From an uncultured Phascolarctobacterium sp. (GTDB lineage Bacteria; Bacillota; Negativicutes; Acidaminococcales; Acidaminococcaceae), in NCBI GenBank assembly GCA_900757795.1, contig CAAEPE010000019.1:1-27088 (forward strand): DNA of 27,088 nt, in the 5' to 3' direction. How positions within the stretch are numbered: position 1 is the stretch's first letter; every line of letters begins with the position of its first letter. The translations under genes were made by a program, and so were the position numbers. Shown here one piece after another: positions 1-8,123 of the stretch. The notes beneath the pieces were generated by a model, which saw only the letters and a program-made list of their open reading frames with translations, was not told the DNA's origin and did no database searches.

Positions 1-84
1 GATAAATTGTCATCTTCTTTGCCAAATCCTTTTTTGTCTAGCGATTTTGGCTTTAATTTGTTGCCGTATCGCGTCGACTTGTAT

Positions 85-113
85 ATAATACCACAGCGTT
101 CTAATGCTGTCAA
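85..113 (-). promoter_or_regulatory. Sigma-A type promoter for a gene left of the window
   Basis: Reading leftward, a TTGACA -35 box (108-113) is followed after 17 bases by a TATTAT -10 box (85-90). This nearly perfect housekeeping promoter points out of the window. A possible start codon (ATG at 13-11) follows about 65 bases after the expected transcription start, with an AAGGA stretch some 13 bases before it, but only four codons are visible, so I do not call the gene. The rest of 1-238 shows no gene. Confidence 0.7.
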
Positions 114-238
114 CACTTTTTTCGTAACTTTTTTAACAATTTTATTTGAACACTTGGCACCGTTGCTATAAAAAGTATCTTGTATTCAAGCTTTTGAGCT
201 ACTAAAAAAACTTAAAAAATCTTATAAAACATAGCAAA

Positions 239-266
239 GAGCCTGCTCAATTTCTTGAGCAGGCTC
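239..266 (-). terminator. Hairpin terminator after the purH-type gene
   Basis: A perfect 12-bp stem (239-250 with 255-266) closes a 4-base loop, 40 bases after the stop codon at 307. The T-tract on the minus strand is broken (CTTTGC, then TTTT and TTTTTT further on), so it may work as a weak terminator or as a 3' end stabiliser. Confidence 0.6.
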
Positions 267-306
267 CTGATTATAACATTCGTATTCTAAATTTATTTTC
301 TTCAAA

Positions 307-1482
307 TCAATGATGGAACAAGCGCAGTCCGGTAAATGCCATAGCGATACCATATTTGTCGCAGGTTTCAATAACATTATCATCGCGTATAGAGCCGCCT
401 GCCTGGGCAATATATTGTACGCCGCTTCGATGCGCGCGCTCAATATTATCGCCAAAGGGGAAGAAAGCGTCGCTGCCCAAAGCAACATCCTTCAATTCTG
501 CCAGCCAAGCTTTTTTCTCGGCACGAGTTAAAGGTTCCGGTTTTTCGGTAAAGAAGTTTTCCCAAATACCATCTGCCAAAACATCTTCGTAATCGTCGGA
601 AATATATACGTCGATAGTATTATCGCGATCCGGACGGCGGATACTGTCTTTAAAAGGCAGCGCTAAAACCTTAGGATTTTGACGCAGCCACCAAATATCA
701 GCCTTATTGCCTGCTAAACGAGTGCAATGTACGCGGGACTGCTGACCGGCACCAATACCGATTGCCTGACCGTCCTTTACATAGCAAACGGAATTAGATT
801 GAGTGTATTTCAAAACAATCAAAGAAATCAGCAAATCGCGCGCTGCACTTTCCGGAATTTCTTTGTTCACAGTCGGACGATTAGCCAACAATGCTTCGGT
901 AATTTTTGCTTCGTTGCGGTCCTGCTCAAAGGTAATGCCAAATACCTGCTTACGCTCTGTAAGCTCCGGCACATAATCGGGGTCGATTTTGATAATATTG
1001 TAGGTGCCTTTGCGTTTGCTTTTCAAAATATCCAATGCTTCTTCGGTGTAGCCGGGAGCAATAACGCCGTCAGAAACCTCGCGCTGTAACATTTTGGCAG
1101 TCTGTACGTCGCAAACGTCGGACAAAGCCACAAAATCTCCGTAAGAGCTCATGCGGTCTGCACCGCGGGCACGCGCATAAGCGTTAGCCAAAGGAGACAG
1201 CTCCAAATCATCAACATAATAAATTTTTTTCAAGGTATCGCTCATAGGCAAACCTACGGCAGCGCCAGCCGGGCTTACGTGCTTAAAGGAAGCGGCGGCA
1301 GGCAAGCCGGTTGCTTCTTTAAGCTCCTTAACAAGCTGCCAGCTATTGAAAGCGTCCAAAAAATTGATGTAGCCGGGACGGCCGTTGAGTACCTCAATAG
1401 GCAGCTCCGCACCGCTGGCCATATAAATTCTTGCTTTGGCTTGATTGGGATTGCAGCCATATTTTAATGCTAATTCGTTCAT
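307..1482 (-). CDS. purH: AICAR transformylase, monofunctional PurH-like
   Basis: This 391-residue protein covers only the transformylase half (AICARFT) of bifunctional PurH. The N-terminal MGS-like IMP cyclohydrolase domain is absent. Enzymes of this family transfer the formyl group of 10-formyl-THF to AICAR, giving FAICAR, the penultimate step of purine synthesis in the cytoplasm. The Lys-His pair required for catalysis in AICARFT is visible as K67-H68 within FKHVSPAGAAVG. The start is ATG 1482, preceded by GGGAGG. A longer open frame to 1560 runs through the ZTP riboswitch and is rejected. Because the cyclohydrolase half is missing, a separate IMP cyclohydrolase should be encoded elsewhere. 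The gene stands alone with its own promoter and riboswitch. Function is confident; the gene symbol is by homology to the PurH C-terminal half. Confidence 0.93.
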   Translation of the reverse strand: MNELALKYGCNPNQAKARIYMASGAELPIEVLNGRPGYINFLDAFNSWQLVKELKEATGLPAAASFKHVSPAGAAVGLPMSDTLKKIYYVDDLELSPLANAYARARGADRMSSYGDFVALSDVCDVQTAKMLQREVSDGVIAPGYTEEALDILKSKRKGTYNIIKIDPDYVPELTERKQVFGITFEQDRNEAKITEALLANRPTVNKEIPESAARDLLISLIVLKYTQSNSVCYVKDGQAIGIGAGQQSRVHCTRLAGNKADIWWLRQNPKVLALPFKDSIRRPDRDNTIDVYISDDYEDVLADGIWENFFTEKPEPLTRAEKKAWLAELKDVALGSDAFFPFGDNIERAHRSGVQYIAQAGGSIRDDNVIETCDKYGIAMAFTGLRLFHH

Positions 1483-1510
1483 TGTAATTCCTCCCGTAAA
1501 ATTTTTACCA

Positions 1511-1557
1511 AAAAGAAAAACCGACACACTGGTACATATACATGCCCAGACGGTCGG
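1511..1557 (-). terminator. Riboswitch-controlled intrinsic terminator
   Basis: CCGAC and CTGG of the aptamer's 3' element (complement of 1553-1557 and 1546-1549) pair with CCAG and GTCGG (1529-1532, 1521-1525). A U-rich tract follows (complement of 1511-1520). The terminator therefore uses bases of the conserved GCCGACC...GGGC element. Ligand binding should block it and switch the gene on at the level of transcription. Confidence 0.85.
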
Positions 1558-1610
1558 CAATACCGGTCATACTCCCCTGTGGTAATCCACTTCCGTCAGT
1601 TATATGACCT
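1511..1610 (-). promoter_or_regulatory. ZTP (pfl-motif) riboswitch
   Basis: The leader between the promoter and purH matches the pfl motif. The outer stem is GGTCATA (complement of 1603-1609) with TATGACC (1565-1571). Inside it are a TGACGGAA element and a short GTGG/CCAC hairpin. After a linker comes the conserved GCCGACCGTCTGGGC (complement of 1544-1558). ZTP riboswitches sense ZMP/ZTP, which accumulate when 10-formyl-THF is short, and they commonly control AICAR transformylase genes. That matches the gene downstream. Confidence 0.9.
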
Positions 1611-1619
1611 ACTATTAAA

Positions 1620-1648
1620 ATTATAAAATGTGTACTAATTTTTGTCAA
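1620..1648 (-). promoter_or_regulatory. Promoter of the ZTP riboswitch/purH unit
   Basis: TTGACA (1643-1648), a 17-base spacer and TATAAT (1620-1625) form a perfect consensus promoter. It lies just after the stop codon of the upstream radical SAM gene. Expected start of transcription is near 1613, directly before the aptamer. Confidence 0.9.
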
Positions 1649-1653
1649 TATTT

Positions 1654-2550
1654 TTACACACCGCTGCCATCAAAACACGGTACAAAGTCCTCGCAGGCGG
1701 CATCGTCCTCCTGCACAAATCCGTCCTCAATAGTGCTTGCCATTAAATAAGCCTCTACTTCGGCATATTCTTCCGCAGTAACCTTACGGTTTATTTCCGG
1801 ATATTCTGCCGCGCGGCCGCAGGGAATATATTGGTGCATCAAGCTGAACATCACCTGACCCGGCTTAAAATTTTGAGCTACCCAATCAATAATTTTTTTC
1901 GAATTTTCTATCATACCAGGCAGCAACAAATGACGAATTACAACCCCTTTTTGCAAAATACCGTTTTCGTCCAGCTGGTAATCTCCTACCTGACGGTACA
2001 TTTCTTTGATGGCGTCAGTAGCAATGCGGAAATAATAGGGCGCATTACTGTATTTTATGGCCGCCATATCGTCACTGTATTTTAAATCCGGCAGATAAAT
2101 CTGCACCTTTCCCTGTAAACGGCGCAAGGTATCCAAGGTTTCAAAGCCGCTGGTGTTATACACTACTGGCACTGGCAGAGGTTTGGCCAGACTTTTGAGA
2201 ACCGCTTCCGTAAAGTGGGTAGGCGTTACCAAATTTATATTATGAGCGCCTTGAGCGATAAGCTCTTGATAAATTTCCTGCAAACGCTCAATCGTAATTT
2301 CCTTGCCGAAGCCCTTACAGCTGATTGCATAATTTTGGCAGAAAACGCAGTGCAGATTGCAGCCGCTAAAAAAAACTGTGCCGCTGCCGCGGGTACCGCT
2401 GATGCACGGTTCCTCCCACATGTGCAGACCGGCGCGGGCAACAATTGGCTGCATACCGCAGCCGCAGCTGCCAAACATACCGTTAGTATCCGCCATATTT
2501 TCCGGACGGTCTACGCCGCAGCGGTGAGGACATACATAACAATAAGTCAT
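1654..2550 (-). CDS. PflX-like radical SAM protein
   Basis: The 298-residue protein carries the radical SAM CxxxCxxC motif at C64, C68 and C71 (CNLHCVFCQNY). Before it lies a Cys-rich N-terminus (CYVCPHRCG, then GSCGCG) that could hold a second metal or Fe-S site. Overall it resembles the PflX family (COG1313), related to pyruvate formate-lyase activating enzymes, whose substrate is not established. It starts at ATG 2550, 14 bases after recO, and is the last gene of the phoH-recO operon. No glycyl-radical enzyme gene lies nearby, so a role in activating one cannot be read from context. Confidence 0.85.
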   Translation of the reverse strand: MTYCYVCPHRCGVDRPENMADTNGMFGSCGCGMQPIVARAGLHMWEEPCISGTRGSGTVFFSGCNLHCVFCQNYAISCKGFGKEITIERLQEIYQELIAQGAHNINLVTPTHFTEAVLKSLAKPLPVPVVYNTSGFETLDTLRRLQGKVQIYLPDLKYSDDMAAIKYSNAPYYFRIATDAIKEMYRQVGDYQLDENGILQKGVVIRHLLLPGMIENSKKIIDWVAQNFKPGQVMFSLMHQYIPCGRAAEYPEINRKVTAEEYAEVEAYLMASTIEDGFVQEDDAACEDFVPCFDGSGV

Positions 2551-2564
2551 TTTCTCATCTCCCG

Positions 2565-3323
2565 TTATAATCCCATTTGACTTAAAAAATTCAGACTGTT
2601 CAGCGGCTTATCGGTCTGGAAAAAAATAAATTTGTACAAAATTCGTTCCAGCTCCATCAAATCGCCGCCCCGCACGCTGAACCGACGCGGATTTGCGTAA
2701 TCCAGCTGCTCCAGCCACTGCCACAGTCTGCGCGTGCCTTCGCCGCAAGGCTCCAAGCCTTCGCCCGTATAGGACGCGCGGCAGTTGGCGCACAAAATTC
2801 CTCCCTGTAGCGGGCTGAACCAAGCCTGTTTTTCAGGCGGAATTTCTCTGCCGCAGCCTACGCAATGCTGCATCTGTGGCGCAAAGCCTGTTAACATCAA
2901 TAATTTTATAGCAAAGGACAGCACTACTAAACGGGGATTGCGTTTTGTCAAAGCCGCCAAAGTATTTTCCAGCAAAGCGTACAGATCCGGCTGTGGCTCC
3001 CTGTCCTCCGTCAACACAGCAGTAAGCTCTGCCGCCACTGCGCCGTAAGCCATCTGCTGCATATCTAAGCTTTGGGGCATACGCACTAATTCGCAGCCGT
3101 GCAATTTATCTACTTTCTGTCCCTGCTGCACCTCAATATGCAGGCAAGCAAAAGGCTGCAGCAATCTGCCCTGCACATTTTTAACATAGCGCGCGCCGTA
3201 AGCGATAAAACGCAGCTTGCCAAAATTTTTCGTAAAGCAAACCACATATTTATCTGCCGTCTGATAATTTTTTACATGGAGCACCAACGCTTCGTCCTGC
3301 AAATACTCCCTGCCGTCACTCAT
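2565..3323 (-). CDS. recO: DNA repair protein RecO
   Basis: RecO acts in the RecFOR pathway: it binds single-stranded DNA, interacts with RecR and helps load RecA at gaps. The 252-residue length is typical. The N-terminus (residues 1-80) reads as the RecO OB-fold. A C4 zinc-finger-like element, CVGCGRE followed about 20 residues later by CANC, sits in the C-terminal half, as in many Gram-positive RecO proteins. The ATG at 3323 overlaps the stop codon region of the preceding CNNM gene by 8 bases, which suggests translational coupling. Era-recO proximity is usual in Firmicutes. Confidence 0.92.
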   Translation of the reverse strand: MSDGREYLQDEALVLHVKNYQTADKYVVCFTKNFGKLRFIAYGARYVKNVQGRLLQPFACLHIEVQQGQKVDKLHGCELVRMPQSLDMQQMAYGAVAAELTAVLTEDREPQPDLYALLENTLAALTKRNPRLVVLSFAIKLLMLTGFAPQMQHCVGCGREIPPEKQAWFSPLQGGILCANCRASYTGEGLEPCGEGTRRLWQWLEQLDYANPRRFSVRGGDLMELERILYKFIFFQTDKPLNSLNFLSQMGL

Positions 3324-4635
3324 CTGCTTTTTCCCTTAAATCTGTCCTATTATTTATCGGCGCGGCCAGCAAACGCAGAATGCGGTAACCGTCCACCTGC
3401 AAAACCTTAAAAGCATAGCCGCAGATTGTCACCGTGTCGCCGATTTCCGGCTTGCGTCCCAAAATACCAAAAATATAGCCGCCGATTGTATCTTCCTCCG
3501 GCTCCTCAAATTCCACCGGCAAAATTTCGCTGATATCGTCCAGCAGCACCATACCGTCAAATTCGTAAGCATTGTTCGGCAGCGCCACTACATCCTCCGG
3601 TTCCTGGGCTTCATGCTCGTCCTGAATTTCGCCCACGATTTCTTCCACCAAATCTTCCATAGTGATAAGTCCCGCCGTGCCGCCGTATTCGTCAGCCACC
3701 AGCACCATTTGCACATGACGCTGCTGCATCAAGGTTAAGGCTTTGGAAATCGGCATGGCTTCTGGAATTACCACTAAAGGACGCATTAAACGGCGCAAAT
3801 CAAAATCCTTAACGCCCCCGCGAATAGCCAGCAAATCACGCACATGAATAGTGCCGATAACATGATCCTTATCCTCATCGCACAAAGGATAACGGGTGTG
3901 ACGGCTGTTGCGTACCGTCGTAAAATTTTCTGCTAAGGTATCGTCGGCAAACAGGCAGACCATATCCTGACGCGGCACCATTACCTCGCGGGCAACTCGG
4001 TCGGCAAAATCAAAAACATTGTCAATCATACTGCTTTCAATGTGATCAATCTGACCTTCCTGCTCACTGGCGCTGACAATGCGGCGCAGCTCGTCCTCAC
4101 TGCGGGCAATATCCTCCATAGGCTTGGTAATGTGAAAAATTTTCTGCACCGCTTGAGAAGCCTTGCTGGAAACCAAAACCAAAGGATACAGCAGATAATG
4201 AAAGAAAATCAACGGATACACCGTGCCCATAGCGGCCTGCTCCACATTGCTTTCGGCCATAGCGCGCGGCACCAGCTCACCTAAAACCACGTGCAGCAAA
4301 ATAACAAAAATAATGCTCACTGCCCACGCCAAAATAATATCCATAGCCGTATAGGCCTGTAAAAGCATGGTAAAAAAGCGTCCGCCCAAAATGCCTAGAA
4401 GCACTGAGGAAGCAGTAATACCCAGCTGAATGGCGCTCAAATAAGTATCCTGCTTAGCTAAAACCTTCACAACCATACCTGCACTGCTCTCACCAATTTC
4501 CGCCAGCTCTTCCAGCCTGCTTTTACGCGAGCGCACCAAACCATATTCTGCTACCACAAAAAAACCGTTTAACAACACCATCAGCAATATCAAAATAAAT
4601 TGAATGATACTGCTTAACCCGGGATCGCCGTTAAT
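3316..4635 (-). CDS. CNNM/CBS-domain membrane protein (HlyC/CorC family)
   Basis: This integral membrane protein has an N-terminal DUF21/CNNM region with about four hydrophobic segments. Two CBS domains follow (around the motifs MVPRQDMVCL and MQQRHVQMVLVADEYGG), then a C-terminal CorC_HlyC domain (GYIFGILGRKPEIGD). Family members are linked to magnesium and other divalent cation efflux or tolerance, but substrates vary. Start choice is unusual. The first ATG and the TTG at 4593 would cut into the first membrane helix and lack a Shine-Dalgarno. An in-frame ATT at 4635 lies 9 bases after AAGGAG and adds INGDPGLSSIIQF, which looks like a normal family N-terminus. I therefore take ATT 4635 (439 residues). 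The gene sits between era and recO. Confidence 0.82.
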   Translation of the reverse strand: MNGDPGLSSIIQFILILLMVLLNGFFVVAEYGLVRSRKSRLEELAEIGESSAGMVVKVLAKQDTYLSAIQLGITASSVLLGILGGRFFTMLLQAYTAMDIILAWAVSIIFVILLHVVLGELVPRAMAESNVEQAAMGTVYPLIFFHYLLYPLVLVSSKASQAVQKIFHITKPMEDIARSEDELRRIVSASEQEGQIDHIESSMIDNVFDFADRVAREVMVPRQDMVCLFADDTLAENFTTVRNSRHTRYPLCDEDKDHVIGTIHVRDLLAIRGGVKDFDLRRLMRPLVVIPEAMPISKALTLMQQRHVQMVLVADEYGGTAGLITMEDLVEEIVGEIQDEHEAQEPEDVVALPNNAYEFDGMVLLDDISEILPVEFEEPEEDTIGGYIFGILGRKPEIGDTVTICGYAFKVLQVDGYRILRLLAAPINNRTDLREKADE

Positions 4636-4671
4636 AGGTCATCACTCCTTTTTCAACTCCTACTAAAATTA

Positions 4672-5577
4672 TCAGCGCGCATTATAACCAAACTGCTTTA
4701 AGGCCTTATCCTGATTACGCCAATCAGGCTTTACCTTCACCCAAAGGTCAAGATAAATTTTACAATACAAAAGCTTTTCTAAATCAGCGCGCGCCTGCTG
4801 GCCGATTTTTTTCAGCATACCGCCTTTAGCTCCGATAATAATACCCTTTTGGGACTCACGCTCCACAAAAATTGTAGCGCGGATATAAATATTTTCGTCA
4901 TCACGTTCCTTAAACTCGTCAACCTCCACAGCAATAGCATGAGGCACCTCGTCCCGCGTTAAGCGCAGCACCTTTTCACGAATCATTTCCCCGGCAATCA
5001 CGCGCTCCGGCTGATCCGTAATCATATCGTCAGGATAATAAGCAGGTCCTTCCGGCAAAAGTTTGGTAATCTCCTGTACCAAGCCCGGGAACTGACCGTC
5101 AGTCAAAGCCGAAACAGGCACAAGCGCTGCAAATTTATACAGCTTGCCGTAATCCTCCATAATTTTAAATAGCTTAGACTTATCCTGCAATTTATCAATT
5201 TTATTGCACACTAAAATTACCGGCGTTTTTACCTTCTTTAACAGCTCTAAAATATAATCCTCGCCTGCGCCGCGTTTTTCGGTTACGTCCACAATAAAGA
5301 GAATTACGTCTACTTCCTGCAAGGTACCCTCTGCCGTACGTACCATGTATTCGCCCAGCTTATGGTGAGGCTTGTGAATCCCCGGCGTATCTAAAAACAT
5401 AATCTGCGCGTTATCCGTATTCATGATGCACATAATACGGTTGCGCGTGGTTTGCGGTCTGTCACTCATAATAGCAATTTTTTCGCCAATTAGGCTGTTA
5501 GTCAGTGTGGATTTGCCAACATTGGGACGTCCCACCATGGCTACAAAGCCTGCGTAATGCTTAGGTTCTGCTTGCAT
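4672..5577 (-). CDS. era: GTPase Era
   Basis: Era is an essential GTPase that binds the 3' end of 16S rRNA during small-subunit assembly. The 301-residue protein shows G1 GRPNVGKS (16-23), G3 DTPG (63-66) and G4 NKID (125-128). A C-terminal KH domain contains the GAKGGMLKKIG segment. ATG 5577 follows an AGGAG element. It lies 16 bases after cdd in the same operon as ybeY and phoH, genes that also act in rRNA and ribosome maturation. Confidence 0.97.
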   Translation of the reverse strand: MQAEPKHYAGFVAMVGRPNVGKSTLTNSLIGEKIAIMSDRPQTTRNRIMCIMNTDNAQIMFLDTPGIHKPHHKLGEYMVRTAEGTLQEVDVILFIVDVTEKRGAGEDYILELLKKVKTPVILVCNKIDKLQDKSKLFKIMEDYGKLYKFAALVPVSALTDGQFPGLVQEITKLLPEGPAYYPDDMITDQPERVIAGEMIREKVLRLTRDEVPHAIAVEVDEFKERDDENIYIRATIFVERESQKGIIIGAKGGMLKKIGQQARADLEKLLYCKIYLDLWVKVKPDWRNQDKALKQFGYNAR

Positions 5578-5593
5578 AAATTTCTCCTAATTC

Positions 5594-6001
5594 TTATAAA
5601 TCAAAGCCGTAAGGCAAAATTTCTTCTAAAGTATAGATTCTGATATCTCCTTGGAGATTAGCCAAAATAATATTTTTTATTTTAAATTCGCTCATCACCT
5701 GACGGCAGGCACCGCAGGGGGACACGGGCTTTTGGGTATCTGCCACTACGCAGATAGCTTCCAGCTCCCGCTCGCCTGCGCACACAGCCGCAAAAATTGC
5801 GTTGCGTTCACCGCAGCAGCATAAGCCGTAGGAAGCGTTTTCCACATTGCAGCCGCCGTAAATTTTGCCGTCTGCTGTACGCACTGCCGCTCCCACGGCA
5901 AAATGTGAATAGGGGGAATAAGAATTTTTTCTTGCCGCCACCGCCGCTTCAAAAAGCTGCTGTAAATTTAGGGGCAGCGCCGTTACATGAGTATCCTGCA
6001 T
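5594..6001 (-). CDS. cdd: Cytidine deaminase
   Basis: The 135-residue enzyme belongs to the small homotetrameric cytidine deaminases, which convert cytidine and deoxycytidine to uridines in pyrimidine salvage. Zinc ligands and the catalytic glutamate are visible: C63-G-E65-R, then PCGACRQV with C96 and C99. The first motif reads CGE instead of the usual CAE, a conservative change. It lies 14 bases after ybeY and 16 before era, the usual Firmicutes position. The diacylglycerol/undecaprenol kinase gene (dgkA) often found just before cdd is absent here. Confidence 0.95.
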   Translation of the reverse strand: MQDTHVTALPLNLQQLFEAAVAARKNSYSPYSHFAVGAAVRTADGKIYGGCNVENASYGLCCCGERNAIFAAVCAGERELEAICVVADTQKPVSPCGACRQVMSEFKIKNIILANLQGDIRIYTLEEILPYGFDL

Positions 6002-6015
6002 ACAGAGCGCCTCCT

Positions 6016-6522
6016 TTAATGCTCGCCTGTGGGATGATCAAAATATTCTTCGGATAAGCCGATAGCGCGCAGCGCTGCTTCCTCATGCTGGCGCATAACG
6101 GCCTTATCCTCCTCTGTCATATGATCATAACCTAACAAATGAAACATACCGTGTACCGCCAAATAGGTCATTTCTCTTTCCAAACCGTGACCGTATTCTT
6201 CAGCCTGACGCAGAGCAGTTTCCGCAGAAATAATAATATCGCCGTAGAGATGCTCCTCCGGCCCGCCAATAAGCTCCGGCTCCTCGCTTTCTTCGACATC
6301 CTCGTCCAAAGCAAAGCTCAAAACATCAGTAGGCTTATCCATACCGCGGTAATCGCGGTTTAATGCGTGAATTTCTTCATCGTCAACAATAGTAACGTCA
6401 ACCTCTGCGTCCGCTTCTAAATCATGCAGGCGCGCCACGGCTTCCAAGCCTGCCTGCAAACGCTCCAGCACGGCGGCGGGCAAATTTATTTTTTCCTGAT
6501 CATTTTCCAGATTGATTATCAT
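6016..6522 (-). CDS. ybeY: Endoribonuclease YbeY
   Basis: YbeY is a zinc-dependent RNase involved in 16S rRNA 3' maturation and ribosome quality control. The hallmark HGxxHLxGYDH motif is present with H124, H128 and H134. The ATG at 6522 gives 168 residues beginning MIINLEND, as expected. A further upstream start at 6573 would add an unrelated tail within phoH and is not used. The gene overlaps the end of phoH by 23 bases, which supports coupled translation. Confidence 0.95.
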   Translation of the reverse strand: MIINLENDQEKINLPAAVLERLQAGLEAVARLHDLEADAEVDVTIVDDEEIHALNRDYRGMDKPTDVLSFALDEDVEESEEPELIGGPEEHLYGDIIISAETALRQAEEYGHGLEREMTYLAVHGMFHLLGYDHMTEEDKAVMRQHEEAALRAIGLSEEYFDHPTGEH

Positions 6523-7483
6523 GTTTTTGTCCCTTCTCAAAAGCCTCGTAGGCTTTAATAATGCTGCCCACAATTTCGTGACGCACTACATCCTGCTGAC
6601 TAAATTTAATCACGCCGATTCCTGGCACATTGCTTAAAATTTTAGCAGCGTCCTTTAAACCGCTGGACTTGCCGCCCGGCAAATCTATTTGCGTAATATC
6701 GCCGGTAATCACCATTTTGCTGCCAAAGCCAAATCTGGTCAGAAACATTTTCATCTGCTCCGGCGTAGTATTCTGCGCTTCGTCCAAAATAATAAAAGCG
6801 TCGTTTAAGGTGCGGCCGCGCATATACGCCAAGGGAGCAACTTCAATCGTCCCCTTAGCCACATATTTTTGAAAGGTTTCCGCTCCCAGCATATCGTATA
6901 AGCCGTCGTACAGCGGACGCAGATAAGGGTCAACCTTGTCCTGCATATCGCCCGGCAAAAAGCCCAGCTTTTCTCCGGCTTCCACAGCGGGGCGCGTCAA
7001 AATAATGCGCTCCACTTCTTTTTTCTTCAAGGCAGCAACCGCCAAAGCTACAGCCAAATAGGTTTTGCCCGTGCCCGCAGGGCCGATGCCCAAGGTAATA
7101 TAATTTTTGCGGATGGTTTCCACATATTGCCACTGACCCAAGGTTTTGGCCTTCACCTGACGGCCGCGGTTATTGACAATAATCGTATCTGCGTACATAC
7201 GGTGCAGATTTTCAGGCTGACCGGATTTAACCATAAAAATGCTGTAACGCACGTCGTGAGTGGTCAGCGGCAATCCCTGGCGATATAAAAACAATAGCTC
7301 CTGCAATAATAATTGCAGCTTAGAGGCTTCCTCCTCTGCGCCCGTAATCGTAATCGTATTGCCGCGGGCAACCAGCGTACAGTCAAAGGCGCTGCGGATT
7401 ATCCGCAGAAATTCGTCGTTGCGTCCGCAGATACCTACCATTTCCTGTTGGTCAAACGTTTGTAATTCAACGTTAGCAGCCAA
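6500..7483 (-). CDS. phoH: PhoH family ATPase
   Basis: The 327-residue protein belongs to the PhoH/YbeZ P-loop NTPases, which pair genetically with ybeY and are thought to act as RNA-related ATPases. Walker A is GPAGTGKT (134-141) and Walker B is IILDEAQN (231-238). The N-terminal 100 residues resemble the KH-like part of this family (GRNDEFLRIIR). ATG 7483 follows AGGAGG. It is the second gene of the operon, 11 bases after the cyclophilin gene. Confidence 0.95.
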   Translation of the reverse strand: MAANVELQTFDQQEMVGICGRNDEFLRIIRSAFDCTLVARGNTITITGAEEEASKLQLLLQELLFLYRQGLPLTTHDVRYSIFMVKSGQPENLHRMYADTIIVNNRGRQVKAKTLGQWQYVETIRKNYITLGIGPAGTGKTYLAVALAVAALKKKEVERIILTRPAVEAGEKLGFLPGDMQDKVDPYLRPLYDGLYDMLGAETFQKYVAKGTIEVAPLAYMRGRTLNDAFIILDEAQNTTPEQMKMFLTRFGFGSKMVITGDITQIDLPGGKSSGLKDAAKILSNVPGIGVIKFSQQDVVRHEIVGSIIKAYEAFEKGQKHDNQSGK

Positions 7484-7494
7484 ATTTGTTCCTC

Positions 7495-8052
7495 CTATTT
7501 ATTTTCAATAGTAATTTTTTTAATAACCACCGGCTGTACCGGCTTATCGTTGGGGCCGGTTTTGACCTTGCCAATTTTATAAACCACTTCCATACCCTTA
7601 GTTACCTTGCCGAAAACTGCGTGCTTGCCGTTCAGCCAGCCGCATTCGCGCAGTGTGATAAAGAACTGGCTGCCGCCTGTGTTGGGTCCGGCGTTGGCCA
7701 TAGAGATTACGCCGGGGCCGTCATGGAGCAGCTTGCTGGAAAATTCGTCCTTAATTTTGTAGCCAGGGCCGCCGGTGCCGTCGCCCTTTGGACATCCGCC
7801 CTGAATCATAAAGTTATCAATTACGCGGTGAAAGGTCAAACCGTCGTAATAGCCCTGCTTAGCCAGCTTGATAAAATTCTCGCTGGTTTTGGGCGCATAA
7901 TCCGTCGCCAGCTTCACTTCAAAATCACCCATGCTGGTTTGAAAGACCGCCGTCGCAGGCTCCGCCTTTACAGGCTGCTCCTTTTCCTGGCCGCAAGCGG
8001 TTAAACCCAGCATACATACAAGCAAAAGACATATAGCAAAAATTTTTCTCAT
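7495..8052 (-). CDS. Lipoprotein cyclophilin (peptidyl-prolyl isomerase)
   Basis: A 185-residue cyclophilin-type prolyl isomerase with a lipoprotein signal: MRKIFAICLLL followed by the lipobox LTAC, lipidated at C20. Cyclophilin fold markers include FHRVIDNFMIQGG, GSQFFITL and HAVFGKV. After export it would fold or help secreted proteins at the outer face of the cytoplasmic membrane. ATG 8052 follows GGAGG. It is the promoter-proximal gene of the phoH-ybeY-cdd-era operon. Its exported location makes a direct link with the cytoplasmic RNA genes behind it unlikely. Confidence 0.93.
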   Translation of the reverse strand: MRKIFAICLLLVCMLGLTACGQEKEQPVKAEPATAVFQTSMGDFEVKLATDYAPKTSENFIKLAKQGYYDGLTFHRVIDNFMIQGGCPKGDGTGGPGYKIKDEFSSKLLHDGPGVISMANAGPNTGGSQFFITLRECGWLNGKHAVFGKVTKGMEVVYKIGKVKTGPNDKPVQPVVIKKITIENK

Positions 8053-8094
8053 ACTTACACAACCTCCGCACTAGAGCAAAATATTTATCTTTTT

Positions 8095-8123
8095 ATTATA
8101 ACTAAATTTGCCGATTTCAGCAA
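8095..8123 (-). promoter_or_regulatory. Promoter of the cyclophilin-phoH-era-recO operon
   Basis: A perfect TATAAT -10 (8095-8100) lies 17 bases from a weaker TTGCTG -35 (8118-8123), which overlaps the stop codon of the alpha/beta hydrolase gene. It is the best promoter seen for the eight-gene operon. Confidence 0.65.

Noticed and set aside
1..13. Start of a coding region running off the left edge
   Set aside because: Only four codons are visible and the ribosome site is poor; noted with the promoter instead.
61..89. Plus-strand promoter TTGCCG-N17-TATAAT
   Set aside because: It overlaps a better minus-strand promoter, and TATAAT here is largely the complement context of that -10; no plus-strand gene follows.
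1483..1560. N-terminal extension of the purH-type protein
   Set aside because: It runs through the ZTP aptamer and terminator; ATG 1482 has a proper Shine-Dalgarno.
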